A stretch of 64,000 bases of DNA from assembly GCA_025056565.1 (NCBI GenBank), contig JANWWA010000005.1, forward strand, positions 7,219 through 71,218, in the 5' to 3' direction. Under the pieces are notes generated by a model. It was not told where the DNA came from. It did no database searches and saw only the letters and a list, made by a program, of their open reading frames with translations. This DNA is from Chloroherpetonaceae bacterium (GTDB lineage: Bacteria; Bacteroidota; Chlorobiia; Chlorobiales; Thermochlorobacteraceae). This document shows, piece after piece, positions 7,876 through 17,194 of the stretch (position 1 is its first letter; every line of letters begins with the position of its first letter). The translations under genes and the position numbers were made by a program.

Positions 7876-10458
7876 ATGGAACAGAACTTTTCAAGTGGGG
7901 TTCAATCGGCATTGCGTTTCAGCCGCGAAGAAGCCTTGCGGCTCGGTCACGACTATATTGGCACAGAGCACCTCTTACTGGGGCTACTGCGTGACCGAGA
8001 CAATGTGGCGGTTAAGTCTTTGGAAAATCTGGGCGTCGATATTGATGCGCTGAAAAAATCAATTGAAGACGTGGTCGGTCGCTCATCAGGTGTGCCATTT
8101 TTTGGCAACCTTCCGCTTACAAAATCAGCGGAGGCTGCTTTGCGCCGCATGCCGCTGGAAGCCCAAGCAATGAAGGCGTCGTTCATCGGCACCGAACACC
8201 TTTTGCTGTCGCTTTTGCGCGATGAACAATCAATCGTAACGCAAACGCTGTCCCAGTTCGGAGTTACTTATGCCGATGTGCAGCGTGAGGTGCTCGAGCA
8301 CTTAGAGTCATCGACGTCGTACTCTGGTTCGGAATCTGCAAAAGGCGTGCGCAGCGAAGAGCCAGAGCTGGTTAGTGCCGGCGAAGTGCCCGCCTCCGAA
8401 CCGCCTAAACCGCGCATTAGCCAGCAGCCTAAAGGACGCACAAAGACGCCCGCACTGGACACCTTCGGACGCGACCTAACAAAACTGGCTTTGGAAGACA
8501 AACTTGACCCAGTGATCGGTCGTGATAAGGAAATTGAGCGTGTGGTTCAAATTCTGTCTCGCCGCAAGAAAAACAATCCTGTGCTCATCGGTGAGCCAGG
8601 CGTAGGCAAGACGGCTATTGCTGAAGGCTTAGCCTTACGCATTGTGAAAAGACAAGTGCCAGCTGTACTCTTTGGCAAGCGCGTGGTTGCGCTTGATATG
8701 GCAGCAGTCGTAGCAGGCACAAAGTATCGTGGGCAGTTCGAGGAGCGTATGCAAGCTCTGGTGCAAGAGCTGGCTAAATCACCCGATGTGATTCTCTTCA
8801 TCGATGAGTTGCACACGATTGTTGGCGCAGGCGGTGGGCAAGGATCGCTTGATGCATCAAACATCTTCAAGCCTGCTTTGGCAAGAGGTGAGTTGCAATG
8901 CATCGGTGCAACGACTTTAGATGAGTATCGCGAATACATCGAAAAAGACGGTGCCTTAGAACGGCGATTCCAAAAGGTGCTGGTAGAGCCGCCAACAGCT
9001 GAAGAAACGCTGCAGATTTTGGAGCAAATTAAATCGCGATACGAGGCACACCATAATGTGCGCTACACCAAGGCAGCACTTGAGGCAATTGTGAAACTCT
9101 CAGACCGATACATTCAAGACCGCTATTTCCCAGACAAAGCTATTGATGTGCTGGATGAGGTTGGCAGTCGCGTGCACCTGTCGAACATCGTGGTGCCGCC
9201 TGAAATTATGCAGTTAGAAGCACGGCTCGAGGCGCTGCAGAAAGAAAAGAATGAAATGGTGCGCCAGCAACGCTTCGAAGAAGCGGCAAAGTTACGCGAT
9301 GAGTACAGACGCGTGCAAGAAGAGCTGAAAGCGCGTGAGAAAGCATGGGCGGAGTCAAATGAAGTCTACGAAGTAACCGAAGATGCAGTAGCCGCCGTCG
9401 TAGCCAGTATGACGGGCATACCAGTCGAGAAAGTAAGCATAAACGAATCGCAGAAACTGCTCAAAATGGCTGATGCGCTAAAGGCGCAAGTAATTGGTCA
9501 AGACGAAGCAGTCGAGAAGCTCACGCGTGCTATTCAGCGCAGCCGTGCGGGGCTGAAAGATCCAAACCGTCCAATTGGCTCGTTTATCTTCTTAGGACCG
9601 ACGGGTGTCGGGAAAACCGAGCTTGCTAAAGCTCTTGCACGCTATCTTTTTGGCAGCGAAGAAGCGCTCATTCGCATTGATATGTCGGAGTACATGGAGC
9701 GCTTCAACGTAAGCCGACTGGTCGGTGCACCGCCCGGCTATGTGGGGTATGAGCAAGGCGGTGAGCTGACAGAAAAAGTCCGCCGCAAGCCCTACTCGGT
9801 CATTTTGCTCGATGAAATTGAGAAAGCGCATCCAGAGGTCTTCAATATGCTGTTGCAACTTCTGGACGACGGTATTCTAACCGACTCGCAAGGTCGGCGC
9901 GTCGATTTCAAGAACACGGTCATAATTATGACCTCCAACATCGCTGCACGCGATATTGAAGCGCGCGCCAAAGGCACCATTGGCTTTGCTGTCGAGCGAG
10001 AAGAAGACAAATTCCGCTCCGTGAAATCCACTGTGGAAGAAGCGTTGCGTCGATTCTTCTCGCCAGAGTTCCTCAACCGAATTGACGATGTCGTGGTCTT
10101 CAAACCGCTCGAAAGAGCGCACATTGCAAAGATTATTGACCTGCTGCTTGAAAAGGTCTATGCTCGCTTCAAAGCGTTAGGTATGTCGGTACAGATGACA
10201 GAGGCAGCAAAAACCTTCCTGATTGAAAAGGGCTACGACAGCAAGTTTGGTGCAAGACCGCTGCGACGTGCGTTACAAAAGTATGTAGAAGATCCCCTCG
10301 CTGAAGAACTTTTGCGCTCACGCTTCAAGGCGGGAAGCACAATTGAGATTGACCTCGATGAAAGCAAGGACAAGCTCTGCTTCAGAGAAATCGCAGCCGC
10401 TGAATCGGTGCTGAGCAGTGTGGGCACACTAAGTGGCTCATCGACGCAAACGGTGTAA
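7876..10458 (+). CDS. clpC: ATP-dependent Clp protease ATP-binding subunit ClpC
   Basis: An 860-residue HSP100 unfoldase that feeds substrates to ClpP or acts as a disaggregase. The Clp-N double repeat covers about residues 1-145, with the paired signature [13 protein letters not shown] / [13 protein letters not shown]. The first AAA domain has Walker A GEPGVGKT at residue 239 and Walker [15 protein letters not shown]-type helical motif (about 445-485) marks it as ClpC rather than ClpA or ClpB. The second AAA domain has Walker A GPTGVGKT near 574 and Walker [13 protein letters not shown]. An upstream in-frame start at 7765 exists, but the ATG at 7876 has a strong AGGAGAGG site (7863-7870) and begins exactly at the family's N-terminus, so it is preferred. 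It is followed by its own terminator. Confidence 0.97.
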   Translation: MEQNFSSGVQSALRFSREEALRLGHDYIGTEHLLLGLLRDRDNVAVKSLENLGVDIDALKKSIEDVVGRSSGVPFFGNLPLTKSAEAALRRMPLEAQAMKASFIGTEHLLLSLLRDEQSIVTQTLSQFGVTYADVQREVLEHLESSTSYSGSESAKGVRSEEPELVSAGEVPASEPPKPRISQQPKGRTKTPALDTFGRDLTKLALEDKLDPVIGRDKEIERVVQILSRRKKNNPVLIGEPGVGKTAIAEGLALRIVKRQVPAVLFGKRVVALDMAAVVAGTKYRGQFEERMQALVQELAKSPDVILFIDELHTIVGAGGGQGSLDASNIFKPALARGELQCIGATTLDEYREYIEKDGALERRFQKVLVEPPTAEETLQILEQIKSRYEAHHNVRYTKAALEAIVKLSDRYIQDRYFPDKAIDVLDEVGSRVHLSNIVVPPEIMQLEARLEALQKEKNEMVRQQRFEEAAKLRDEYRRVQEELKAREKAWAESNEVYEVTEDAVAAVVASMTGIPVEKVSINESQKLLKMADALKAQVIGQDEAVEKLTRAIQRSRAGLKDPNRPIGSFIFLGPTGVGKTELAKALARYLFGSEEALIRIDMSEYMERFNVSRLVGAPPGYVGYEQGGELTEKVRRKPYSVILLDEIEKAHPEVFNMLLQLLDDGILTDSQGRRVDFKNTVIIMTSNIAARDIEARAKGTIGFAVEREEDKFRSVKSTVEEALRRFFSPEFLNRIDDVVVFKPLERAHIAKIIDLLLEKVYARFKALGMSVQMTEAAKTFLIEKGYDSKFGARPLRRALQKYVEDPLAEELLRSRFKAGSTIEIDLDESKDKLCFREIAAAESVLSSVGTLSGSSTQTV

Positions 10459-10469
10459 AAAAGCGCAAG

Positions 10470-10506
10470 AAAGGGCGGAGAGCAAGTCCGCCCTTTTGTT
10501 TTTTTA
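10470..10506 (+). terminator. Rho-independent terminator after clpC
   Basis: AAAGGGCGGA and TCCGCCCTTT form a ten-pair stem (10470-10479 with 10487-10496), followed by TTGTTTTTTT. It lies 12 bases after the clpC stop. Confidence 0.92.
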
Positions 10507-10514
10507 CTGGCAAG

Positions 10515-11291
10515 CTATAAGGCCGTAGTTGCCTGCACTGGCTTTTCGTGGTATAGGTTGTGCCTATACATCGTGCTGTTTCGGCAAATGCGCAACAAAT
10601 TGTTGACCGCAATTTCTAAGAGTGCAAATGGAAAAGCCAGCAAGACTTCGTCATCTTTGATGTTCATGCCTGTGTTGCCACCCAAATCACCTAATGTAAA
10701 AGTAGGTTTGCCCGTATGCATCACATAGCTGGAGACCATCTCGCAGGTTGAAGTGCCAGCAATACCGTGCACAATTTCGCCACTGTCAAAGCCGTAAGCG
10801 CGCAAGATGTGCTGTCCCTGATACGGTTTGCAGATAATATAGACAAGGTCAGGGCGAAGTGCCTCTAGATCCATTCGCTCCAATGGCGAGATAATTTGTG
10901 CCACAAACTCACCGTCCTGAAACGGCAAAGTAGATGCCATTGCACGCTTTAAACCTTCCAGCGTGCCGTAGACTAAATTTTCTCCAATCATAAACTTTGC
11001 CGCTTGCTCCACAGGCATCGTGGAACCAAACCCAGCAGCAATCGTGCCACCGCCACAGATGTGGTCGGACTTCACCGTGTAAAATGGGCCGGCACCTGCA
11101 AAAGCATCACCCCACATTGCGCAAAGCATAGACTTTGCAACGCCTTCGGCGTCAGCACCGAACTTTTTGACGCCCGCTGGAATTTCGCTAAGCGACTTGA
11201 TGAACTTGATGCCAATTGGCTTGCGCTCTAAACCTTCAATTGAGACAAGCGCATCGGAGAGTTCTTTTGGTGTTTTCATTGCTGACTGCAT
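10515..11291 (-). CDS. DUF169 family protein (COG2043)
   Basis: A 258-residue soluble protein matching the DUF169 family by its overall pattern: the N-terminal RKPIGIKF strand, the CGGGTIAAGFG segment, and GIAGTSTCEMVSSYVMHTGK. Members are found in anaerobes and archaea and have no assigned reaction; conserved cysteines suggest metal or redox chemistry, but that is speculation. The start is either 11291 or the ATG four codons later; neither has a strong ribosome site. It converges with clpC and appears to be transcribed alone. Confidence 0.8.
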   Translation of the reverse strand: MQSAMKTPKELSDALVSIEGLERKPIGIKFIKSLSEIPAGVKKFGADAEGVAKSMLCAMWGDAFAGAGPFYTVKSDHICGGGTIAAGFGSTMPVEQAAKFMIGENLVYGTLEGLKRAMASTLPFQDGEFVAQIISPLERMDLEALRPDLVYIICKPYQGQHILRAYGFDSGEIVHGIAGTSTCEMVSSYVMHTGKPTFTLGDLGGNTGMNIKDDEVLLAFPFALLEIAVNNLLRICRNSTMYRHNLYHEKPVQATTAL

Positions 11292-11354
11292 TTAATGTTT
11301 GACGAAAGTATGCGTGCAAATGCAACTGTGGCAAAAATCGCACGTGCAGTGAAA

Positions 11355-11385
11355 CAAAAAAAGCGGCTGAAGGTCTTTCAGCCGC
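11355..11385 (-). terminator. Terminator hairpin with no known gene upstream
   Basis: The nine-pair stem GCGGCTGAA/TTCAGCCGC is followed on the minus strand by T(7-8). The next minus-strand gene to its right is rsmB-distant (none until 18731), so the transcript it would end is unknown. It may instead serve as the distal barrier in front of the DUF169 gene. Confidence 0.6.
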
Positions 11386-11719
11386 CAGTGTCCTTTTTCA
11401 ATGGTGTATACGCCGTCTGGAAAAAATGACCGATGCACAGCGGAGGGGAAAGTCGGCACTTTTCCGTCAGGCGTTACTCCTAAATTTCACTACTGAAAGT
11501 TATGCATTTTGCGAACAAGAGGAAGATGCAGATTGCACTTTCGGGGAAAATTTTAGCTGTGTGTAAGTCTTTCTTTTGTGAGGACTTACTCAAAAAATCG
11601 ACTAATTCGTTCTTTGCTTTGCCGAATGGCGTGGGCGACGGGTAAATACTCTCTACGGCAGAGCCACAGTGAGAGCTGAAAAAAATTAGGAAAAGCTAAA
11701 TGCACTCCGTAGAAATTGC

Positions 11720-11727
11720 TATCTTTG
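11720..11727 (+). promoter_or_regulatory. Candidate -7 box (TATCTTTG)
   Basis: TATCTTTG matches TAnnTTTG and is followed by C, as in other examples in the window. It lies about 150 bases upstream of the membrane-protein/ligase pair starting at 11879. No TTG sits at the -33 position. Confidence 0.35.
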
Positions 11728-11878
11728 CATCGCTTATGCCTAAAAAGTTCAAGCTCAGTGTGCAAGTCAGGAGAAGGATTAAAGCTGTTAGCTTAGAGGA
11801 GTGGGAGTGGTTTTGCGTAGCTGGAGCGTAAGCAAACAGTCAAGTCGAAGGTATTTGAGCCTCATAAACAAACTTGGT

Positions 11879-12271
11879 ATGTCCAAAGACAAAAACTTGC
11901 CCCCATCGTCAGGCAGTAAAGAAAAAGCGCCAAAGGGCAGTATGCGTTGGCTTTGGGGTGCTTTGGGCTTGGCAGGTGCAGCGGTTTTAGGTATCGTGGT
12001 CTCGCGCAAGATGAATCAAGCAACCGATAAGCCAAAGCCAGCAAGAAACGAGTGGCAACTCATTTCGCGTATTGATGCGGCGCTCTCTGAGGCAGGTATC
12101 TACGGCGTAGAGGTCTATCTCAGGCAGCAGAAGGTTGTGTTGATTGCAGCGCCGCAGTATCGAGCGCAGCTTGAGCGGGCAGTTGAGGTTGTCCAAAATC
12201 TGGAAGGGGCTACACTCATTGATGCGCTTATTCGTGAAGAATCGGCCATTGCGCCTGAAAAAGGAAAATGA
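11879..12271 (+). CDS. Small membrane protein of unknown function
   Basis: No family is recognised. From the ATG at 11879 the product is 130 residues: a charged Ser/Lys-rich start, one membrane helix (WLWGALGLAGAAVLGIVVS) and a C-terminal domain of about 80 residues with alternating strand/helix pattern (GIYGVEVYLRQQKVVLIAA) that faintly resembles a BON-type fold. The frame is open back to a GTG-like region at 11801, but the longer version adds a basic stretch typical of non-coding leader. Its stop overlaps the next start by four bases (ATGA), so it is translationally coupled to the Ddl-like ligase. Confidence 0.65.
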   Translation: MSKDKNLPPSSGSKEKAPKGSMRWLWGALGLAGAAVLGIVVSRKMNQATDKPKPARNEWQLISRIDAALSEAGIYGVEVYLRQQKVVLIAAPQYRAQLERAVEVVQNLEGATLIDALIREESAIAPEKGK

Positions 12272-13326
12272 AGGTTGCGCTGCTTTACAATCAAAAGCCT
12301 GAAATAGACTCTGGCATCAGTCGTTATGCCTCAGATGAGTATGCTGAATGGGATAATCCTGAAACCATTCAAGCAGTAGCCGGCGCACTGCGTCGCCATC
12401 CAGCTGTCTCGGAACTCATAATGATTGATTGCCACCCTAAGCGGATTCGTGCAATTGTTGAGACCTTAGAGCAAACAAAGCCAGACATTTGCTTTAATAT
12501 CGCGGAAGGCATCGGCTTGCCAAGCCGAGAAGCGCAGATTCCTGCTCTGCTGGATTTGATGGGGATTCCATACACAGGTTCAGATCCAGCCACGCTCTGC
12601 ATTACACTGGACAAAGCACGCACCAAAGAAGTGCTGGCATACTACGGCATACCTACGCCTCATTTCCAGGTCGTAGCATCGCATCAAGAAGCAGAGCAAT
12701 GTGTGCAACACACGCATACTTACCCGCTTATTGTCAAGCCCTTGCATGAAGGTTCAAGCAAAGGGATTTTTGAACGCTCAGTTGTGTATTCTGCCAAGGA
12801 ATTACAAGCACAGTTACAGGAAGTGTTAATGAGGTATCATCAGCCTGCGTTGGTGGAGCAGTTTCTACCGGGAAGGGAATTTACAGTGGGCCTGTTAGGC
12901 AATGCTAATGCTGTGGAAGTGTTACCAATCGTGGAATTGTCGTTTGAGCAGTTGCCGAAAGAATCGCGCCGAATTTATTCCTACGAAGCAAAATGGCTTT
13001 GGGACGATCCAAGTCGCCCAGTCGAGGTCTTCTTGTGTCCTGCGCCGATTGAGACGGACTTAGGAGAAGAAATTGCAAGGCTTTGTCGGCAAGCCTTTCA
13101 AGTATTGCGCTGCCGAGACTGGGCACGCATTGATGTGCGCTTGGATAGCAACCACCAGCCGCACATTCTTGAAGTCAATCCACTGCCGGGCATTTTACCG
13201 AACCCTGACGAACACTCCTGCTTACCGATGGCAGCCCGACAAGCGGGTCTGTCTTACGATGCACTAATCCAGCGCGTCCTTGATGAGGCGCTCAAACGCT
13301 ATGCGCTGGCGCACAGCACACGTTGA
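12268..13326 (+). CDS. D-alanine--D-alanine ligase-like ATP-grasp protein
   Basis: A 352-residue ATP-grasp ligase. The ATP-binding KPLHEGSSKGI loop and the metal/substrate segment EVNPLPGILPN match Ddl enzymes, which join two D-alanines for peptidoglycan. The N-terminal domain is Rossmann-like (MKVALLYNQKP) and carries NIAEGIGLPSREAQIPALLDLMGIPYTGSD, also Ddl-like. It is more divergent than housekeeping Ddl (NPLPG instead of NTLPG, acidic insert near the start), so a related dipeptide or peptide ligase is possible. It overlaps the upstream membrane-protein gene by four bases. Confidence 0.8.
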   Translation: MKVALLYNQKPEIDSGISRYASDEYAEWDNPETIQAVAGALRRHPAVSELIMIDCHPKRIRAIVETLEQTKPDICFNIAEGIGLPSREAQIPALLDLMGIPYTGSDPATLCITLDKARTKEVLAYYGIPTPHFQVVASHQEAEQCVQHTHTYPLIVKPLHEGSSKGIFERSVVYSAKELQAQLQEVLMRYHQPALVEQFLPGREFTVGLLGNANAVEVLPIVELSFEQLPKESRRIYSYEAKWLWDDPSRPVEVFLCPAPIETDLGEEIARLCRQAFQVLRCRDWARIDVRLDSNHQPHILEVNPLPGILPNPDEHSCLPMAARQAGLSYDALIQRVLDEALKRYALAHSTR

Positions 13327-13419
13327 TGGTAAACTCTAAATTTTGTTGTAAATTCCAACCGAACTGAAAAAGTGGCGCAAAAAGCGCTGGACGTTCAGCA
13401 AGGCAAACATTTTCACATT

Positions 13420-14748
13420 ATGACAGCGCGAGAAGTAGCCGTAAAAGTCCTCAAAGATGTTGAGGTGGGCAAAGCCAAGTCCGATACTGCCATCAATCAT
13501 TACTTCAAGCAAGCCTCTTTGGAGCGTGTCGACAAAGCCTTCACGATGGAAATGGTCTATGGCACGCTACGCGAGCGAGCAAAAATTGACCATATCATTG
13601 AGCAATTTTACCACCACGACTACAAGAAGATGGACGTCGATATTCGCAACATTCTGCGCATTGGCGTCTATCAGCTTTACTACCTCACCAAAGTGCCAAA
13701 GTGGGCAGCAGTCAATGAGTCTGTAGAGCTGGCAAAGAAGCTGAAAAATCAATTTTTGGGCAATCTGGTTAATGGCGTGCTACGCAACATCGCTAATAAC
13801 CTTGACACTATTAACTTCAAGGTAAAAGGAGGTACCTTTGCAGACCAGATTGCGCTGCAATACTCACACCCGAAGTGGCTCTTAGAACGGTGGCTGACTC
13901 GCTTTAGCTTGCAAGAGGCGCAAGAACTAATGACGGCTAACAACACGCCACCTTCTATTACCTTTAGAGTCAATCCCTTGAAGACAACACTAGCGGAAGT
14001 TGAGCAAGCCTTGTCTGAAAAGCGCATTACATACACGAAGGGTATTGTGGAGGGCTTTTTGACACCCGAAAAGTTCTTTGATATGGAGGAGCTGCTGAAG
14101 ATAGGCTGGGTGTCAGTACAAAGCGAGTCGCAGGGAATTGCATGTATGTTGCTTGGTGCGCAGCCCGGAGAGCGAATTTTAGATATGTGTGCAGCGCCAG
14201 GCGGTAAGTCCACGTTTCTTGCCGAGCAGATGCAAAACAAGGGTAAAATTCTGGCGCTAGACCTTTACGGCAACAAACTGCAAGATATTGTCAATTTGGC
14301 AAATACGCTAGGCGTAAGCATTATTGAGGCTGTAAAGAGTGACGCACGCACATTCCAGACAGAAGAAAAATTCGACCGTGTCTTGCTCGATGTGCCTTGT
14401 TCGGGCACAGGGGTGCTGTCACGGCGAGCAGAGCTGCGCTGGAGACTGTCTCCAAACGACATTGCTACCCTAGCCAAGACGCAGCGCGAACTGCTGGATA
14501 ATGCAACGCGCTGTGTCAAAGACGATGGGGTGATTGTCTATTCCACTTGCTCTATTGAACCTGAAGAGAACCAGCAATTAGTCGACGCATTCCTCTATGA
14601 CCGACCTGACTGGAAGATTCAAGATGCGCGAGAAGTGCTGCCTAAGTCGTTGCATCATCTTGTAAATGAACAAGGTGCAGTTGAAATCATTCCGCATCGC
14701 CACCGTCTCGATGGAGCATTTGCCGTGCGCTTCGTGCGTCGGCAATGA
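13420..14748 (+). CDS. rsmB: 16S rRNA (cytosine-967-C5) methyltransferase RsmB
   Basis: A SAM-dependent enzyme that methylates C967 of 16S rRNA. From the ATG at 13420 it has 442 residues: an N-terminal NusB-like RNA-binding domain (about 1-145) and a Rossmann methyltransferase domain. The SAM site DMCAAPGGKS, the DVPCSGTGVL motif IV cysteine and the catalytic STCSIEPEEN motif VI cysteine are all present. A GTG at 13372 would add 16 residues, but the family normally starts near TAREVAVKVL, so the ATG is preferred. A terminator follows at 14840. Confidence 0.93.
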   Translation: MTAREVAVKVLKDVEVGKAKSDTAINHYFKQASLERVDKAFTMEMVYGTLRERAKIDHIIEQFYHHDYKKMDVDIRNILRIGVYQLYYLTKVPKWAAVNESVELAKKLKNQFLGNLVNGVLRNIANNLDTINFKVKGGTFADQIALQYSHPKWLLERWLTRFSLQEAQELMTANNTPPSITFRVNPLKTTLAEVEQALSEKRITYTKGIVEGFLTPEKFFDMEELLKIGWVSVQSESQGIACMLLGAQPGERILDMCAAPGGKSTFLAEQMQNKGKILALDLYGNKLQDIVNLANTLGVSIIEAVKSDARTFQTEEKFDRVLLDVPCSGTGVLSRRAELRWRLSPNDIATLAKTQRELLDNATRCVKDDGVIVYSTCSIEPEENQQLVDAFLYDRPDWKIQDAREVLPKSLHHLVNEQGAVEIIPHRHRLDGAFAVRFVRRQ

Positions 14749-14839
14749 GAGGTAGAGAGAGTGTGTCGAGCAAAGTGTCTGTAAGCAATAAGTGTTGCGC
14801 AAGCAATGCTTGCTAGTCGTATATTTAAGAAAAACTAGT

Positions 14840-14870
14840 GCGACTGCTTTTGGTGCAGTCGCATTTGTTT
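14840..14870 (+). terminator. Rho-independent terminator after rsmB
   Basis: TGCGACTGC (14840-14848) pairs with GCAGTCGCA (14854-14862) and is followed by TTTGTTTTG. It lies about 90 bases beyond the rsmB stop and just before the next gene. Confidence 0.85.
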
Positions 14871-14915
14871 TGAAATCAAGAAGCAAACTTCATAAAACCA
14901 GAAACGAAACAGACC

Positions 14916-16559
14916 TTGCTGCAAAAACGCATCGCGCCAGTCGCCCCTCTCCTTATGCTGCTCAGTCTGTTTTGGCCCTGTAAGCTGGAGGCAGGGGGTG
15001 AAACCTTTCCTGCGGGACACTGGGCATATGACATCATTGACCAACTCATTGTGCGCGGCTATCTCACGCGGTTGTATGATGTAGCACGCCCGTATGAGCG
15101 GCTCGATGTAGCAAGGGCAATTTTGGAGACGGACAAGTTTGCGATTGAAGACCGTGTAACACTGTGGCTGTTCCAAAAGCTGGAACAGGAGTTGGAAGAT
15201 GAACTGGGCTGGCTACGTGATGAAGCTTTTCCAAGAGCAGCTGTGCGCCTTGCTTTGCGCCCAGAGTTAATCACAGAGCGACGAGAAGGCCCGCGCCCTG
15301 ATTTGCAATTACCACCTGAAAATCAAGGAGGAATTGAGTTGCGACCCCGATTTCGCGGGCGCGGGCGTCTGGCGCTTTACTTCGATCGCGACTTTGTGCT
15401 GTATAACTCTACGGTAGTGCAACAGGTTGGTGTCTTCGACCTTGTGCCCACACGTCCGTTTGCGGGTGCAACGTCTTACAACGAGCAAGCCTACTTTGCC
15501 TACCACGGCGAATTTTTCCGTGCCAAGCTGGGACGCGATTATGTCAACTGGGGCTATGGACGCTACAGCCTGAGCCTTGCCAACACAGCTGGACCGCTTG
15601 ACCAGCTGATGCTGCAGCTCAATACAAAAACCCTGCGCTTTACGTATCTGGTAGCAATGCTGGAAAAGGTTGAGTATCGCGAGGAGGGCACACCCTTAGG
15701 AGCGATTCAAAGCTGGGTAGAGCGCTACCTAACCGCGTTTCGTGTGGATTTGAATCTCTTCGCAAGCAAAGTGCGCTTAGGCGTTTGGCAAGGCAACCTT
15801 TACGGCGGGCGTGGACGTCCGTTAGACTTGCGATACCTAAGCCCTTTTGCGATTTATTACTCGTATCAATACAACAACCGTGAGGAAATCAATCCAATCG
15901 GTGGATTCGACCTGAGTATTTTCCCATTTAATGGCATCAACATTTATGGCAGTTTCGTGATAGATGACTGGCAGTTCAATGTCGTCGACCAAACAGCCCT
16001 TGAGCCGAACTTGTGGGCTGGGCAACTTGGGATTCGCGCAGCGAATGTGCTCTATCCACTGGGAATTTACGGCACGGACGTCTTTCTTGAGATTGCACGT
16101 GCCATCAACCGCACCTATCACCAGCGGCAGTTTAATCGTTACCAACGCTGGATGTATGACACGAATCCGCTGGCGCATCCCTTAGGCACAGATTTTGAGT
16201 CATTAGAGGTTGGGGTGTCACATTGGTTCTTCAAACAATTTCGTGTATCTGCCAGTCTTTTGATGATTGGCAAAGGTGAGGGAAGTTTGTATGGACCGTT
16301 TACAGAGCCGTGGTTAGATACAACACGCTACAATTTGAGAACAGGCTACAGCGAGCCAGCTCCATTTGGGATTGTAGAACGGCGCACTGCACTCACAGTA
16401 GGCTTTTTCTACCAGCCTTCAAACGCTTTCAATGCAGAGCTAAATCTTACACCAGTGTGGCGATACAACGCTAACAACATTGAAGGGGCGCGACTGAATG
16501 ACTTTCAGATTTTTCTGCGCGTGCTGTTTGAAATTCAACCTGTCCTAAGTTTGTTCTGA
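14916..16559 (+). CDS. Outer-membrane beta-barrel protein, capsule-assembly Wzi-like
   Basis: A 547-residue exported protein. The TTG start gives a proper signal peptide with a basic start (LQKR) and hydrophobic core; the later ATG at 14955 would lose the basic part. Just after it, FPAGHWAYDIIDQLIVRG resembles an S-layer-homology-type segment. The rest is rich in alternating aromatic strands typical of a beta-barrel, with GRDYVNWGYGRYSLSLAN resembling the Wzi family that anchors capsule polysaccharide at the outer membrane. The polysaccharide role is inferred only from that resemblance. The stop overlaps the next ATG (TGATG). Confidence 0.7.
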   Translation: MLQKRIAPVAPLLMLLSLFWPCKLEAGGETFPAGHWAYDIIDQLIVRGYLTRLYDVARPYERLDVARAILETDKFAIEDRVTLWLFQKLEQELEDELGWLRDEAFPRAAVRLALRPELITERREGPRPDLQLPPENQGGIELRPRFRGRGRLALYFDRDFVLYNSTVVQQVGVFDLVPTRPFAGATSYNEQAYFAYHGEFFRAKLGRDYVNWGYGRYSLSLANTAGPLDQLMLQLNTKTLRFTYLVAMLEKVEYREEGTPLGAIQSWVERYLTAFRVDLNLFASKVRLGVWQGNLYGGRGRPLDLRYLSPFAIYYSYQYNNREEINPIGGFDLSIFPFNGINIYGSFVIDDWQFNVVDQTALEPNLWAGQLGIRAANVLYPLGIYGTDVFLEIARAINRTYHQRQFNRYQRWMYDTNPLAHPLGTDFESLEVGVSHWFFKQFRVSASLLMIGKGEGSLYGPFTEPWLDTTRYNLRTGYSEPAPFGIVERRTALTVGFFYQPSNAFNAELNLTPVWRYNANNIEGARLNDFQIFLRVLFEIQPVLSLF

Positions 16560-17170
16560 TGTGGCGTAGAGTGGTACTATGGGCAGTAGCGTGGGCAAGC
16601 TTGACAAATGGCGGGTGGGCACAACTATCAGGAGAATCACCAAAGCTAACCAGCCAAGTATTTGCTGAACTCTACGCCGAGCACTTAGCATTAGAACTGC
16701 AGCAGCAACCGCTACCTAAAAACTTGCTCTTTAAGCCAGCACCACTGTCTACCTTTCAAGGCTTCTTAGATGCCGCACTGCAAACCAAGCTCCTTGCACT
16801 GGGTTTTTCACTCTATGAGCGGGATAGCTTGGAGCAAGCTATGGAGTTTGCGACACTCGAGTGCTACGCAACACAAGCTGAGTTTTTCTACGAGTGGCTA
16901 ACTGACAACAAAGCCAAGCGCTGCTTCGAACTGATGGCAGTCTGCAAAGTCCTAAGTAGGGACAGACAGACGCTTTTGGTGAAAAATCTAACTCTTGCGA
17001 GGCAAGATACAGTTCAAGCAACTCATCTGCAGCGCCTCGAGGATAAGCGCTTCCCAGAAACCGTCAAAACGCCAGTGCCGTCGCTATGGGAGAGTGCAGC
17101 AACACCAATGTTGGTCGTGTCCGCAATTGGAATTATTGTATTTTTATTTTTTAGTGTTCGAAGCCGTTAG
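16559..17170 (+). CDS. Exported protein with C-terminal membrane anchor, unknown function
   Basis: No family recognised. The 203-residue product has a signal peptide (WRRVVLWAVAWASLTNGGWAQ), a helical middle part of about 130 residues, and a C-terminal membrane helix (MLVVSAIGIIVFLFFSV) ending in SRS-R. The start codon overlaps the stop of the barrel gene, and bamD begins 24 bases after it, so the three are probably made together. It may be a periplasmic partner of the barrel, but nothing in the sequence proves this. Confidence 0.7.
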   Translation: MWRRVVLWAVAWASLTNGGWAQLSGESPKLTSQVFAELYAEHLALELQQQPLPKNLLFKPAPLSTFQGFLDAALQTKLLALGFSLYERDSLEQAMEFATLECYATQAEFFYEWLTDNKAKRCFELMAVCKVLSRDRQTLLVKNLTLARQDTVQATHLQRLEDKRFPETVKTPVPSLWESAATPMLVVSAIGIIVFLFFSVRSR

Positions 17171-17194
17171 TTCGACTCAAATGCTTGGAAACGA

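Larger units (their letters stand above)
11292..11878. other. Long non-coding region with RNA-like structure
   Basis: No supported gene lies in these roughly 590 bases. A perfect hairpin GCGGCTGAA/TTCAGCCGC (11363-11385) is followed on the minus strand by a T run (11355-11362), so it looks like a terminator for a leftward transcript. To its right, CGCC..TGGAAAA (11411-11424) pairs with TTTTCCG..GGCG (11460-11473), with an inner CCGA/TCGG stem. A short 31-codon frame at 11736 is not convincing. The stretch could hold a small RNA, but known families (RNase P, tmRNA, SRP RNA, common riboswitches) were not recognised. Confidence 0.45.

Noticed and set aside
11430-11470. GGAGGGGAAAGTC, similar to the start motif of RNase P RNA
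   Set aside because: The rest of the RNase P core was not found on either strand, and the motif is short.
11736-11831. A 31-codon frame before the membrane-protein gene
   Set aside because: Very short, no ribosome site and no recognisable product.
13749-14240. Minus-strand frame of 163 codons
   Set aside because: Lies wholly opposite rsmB and has a composition typical of a shadow frame.
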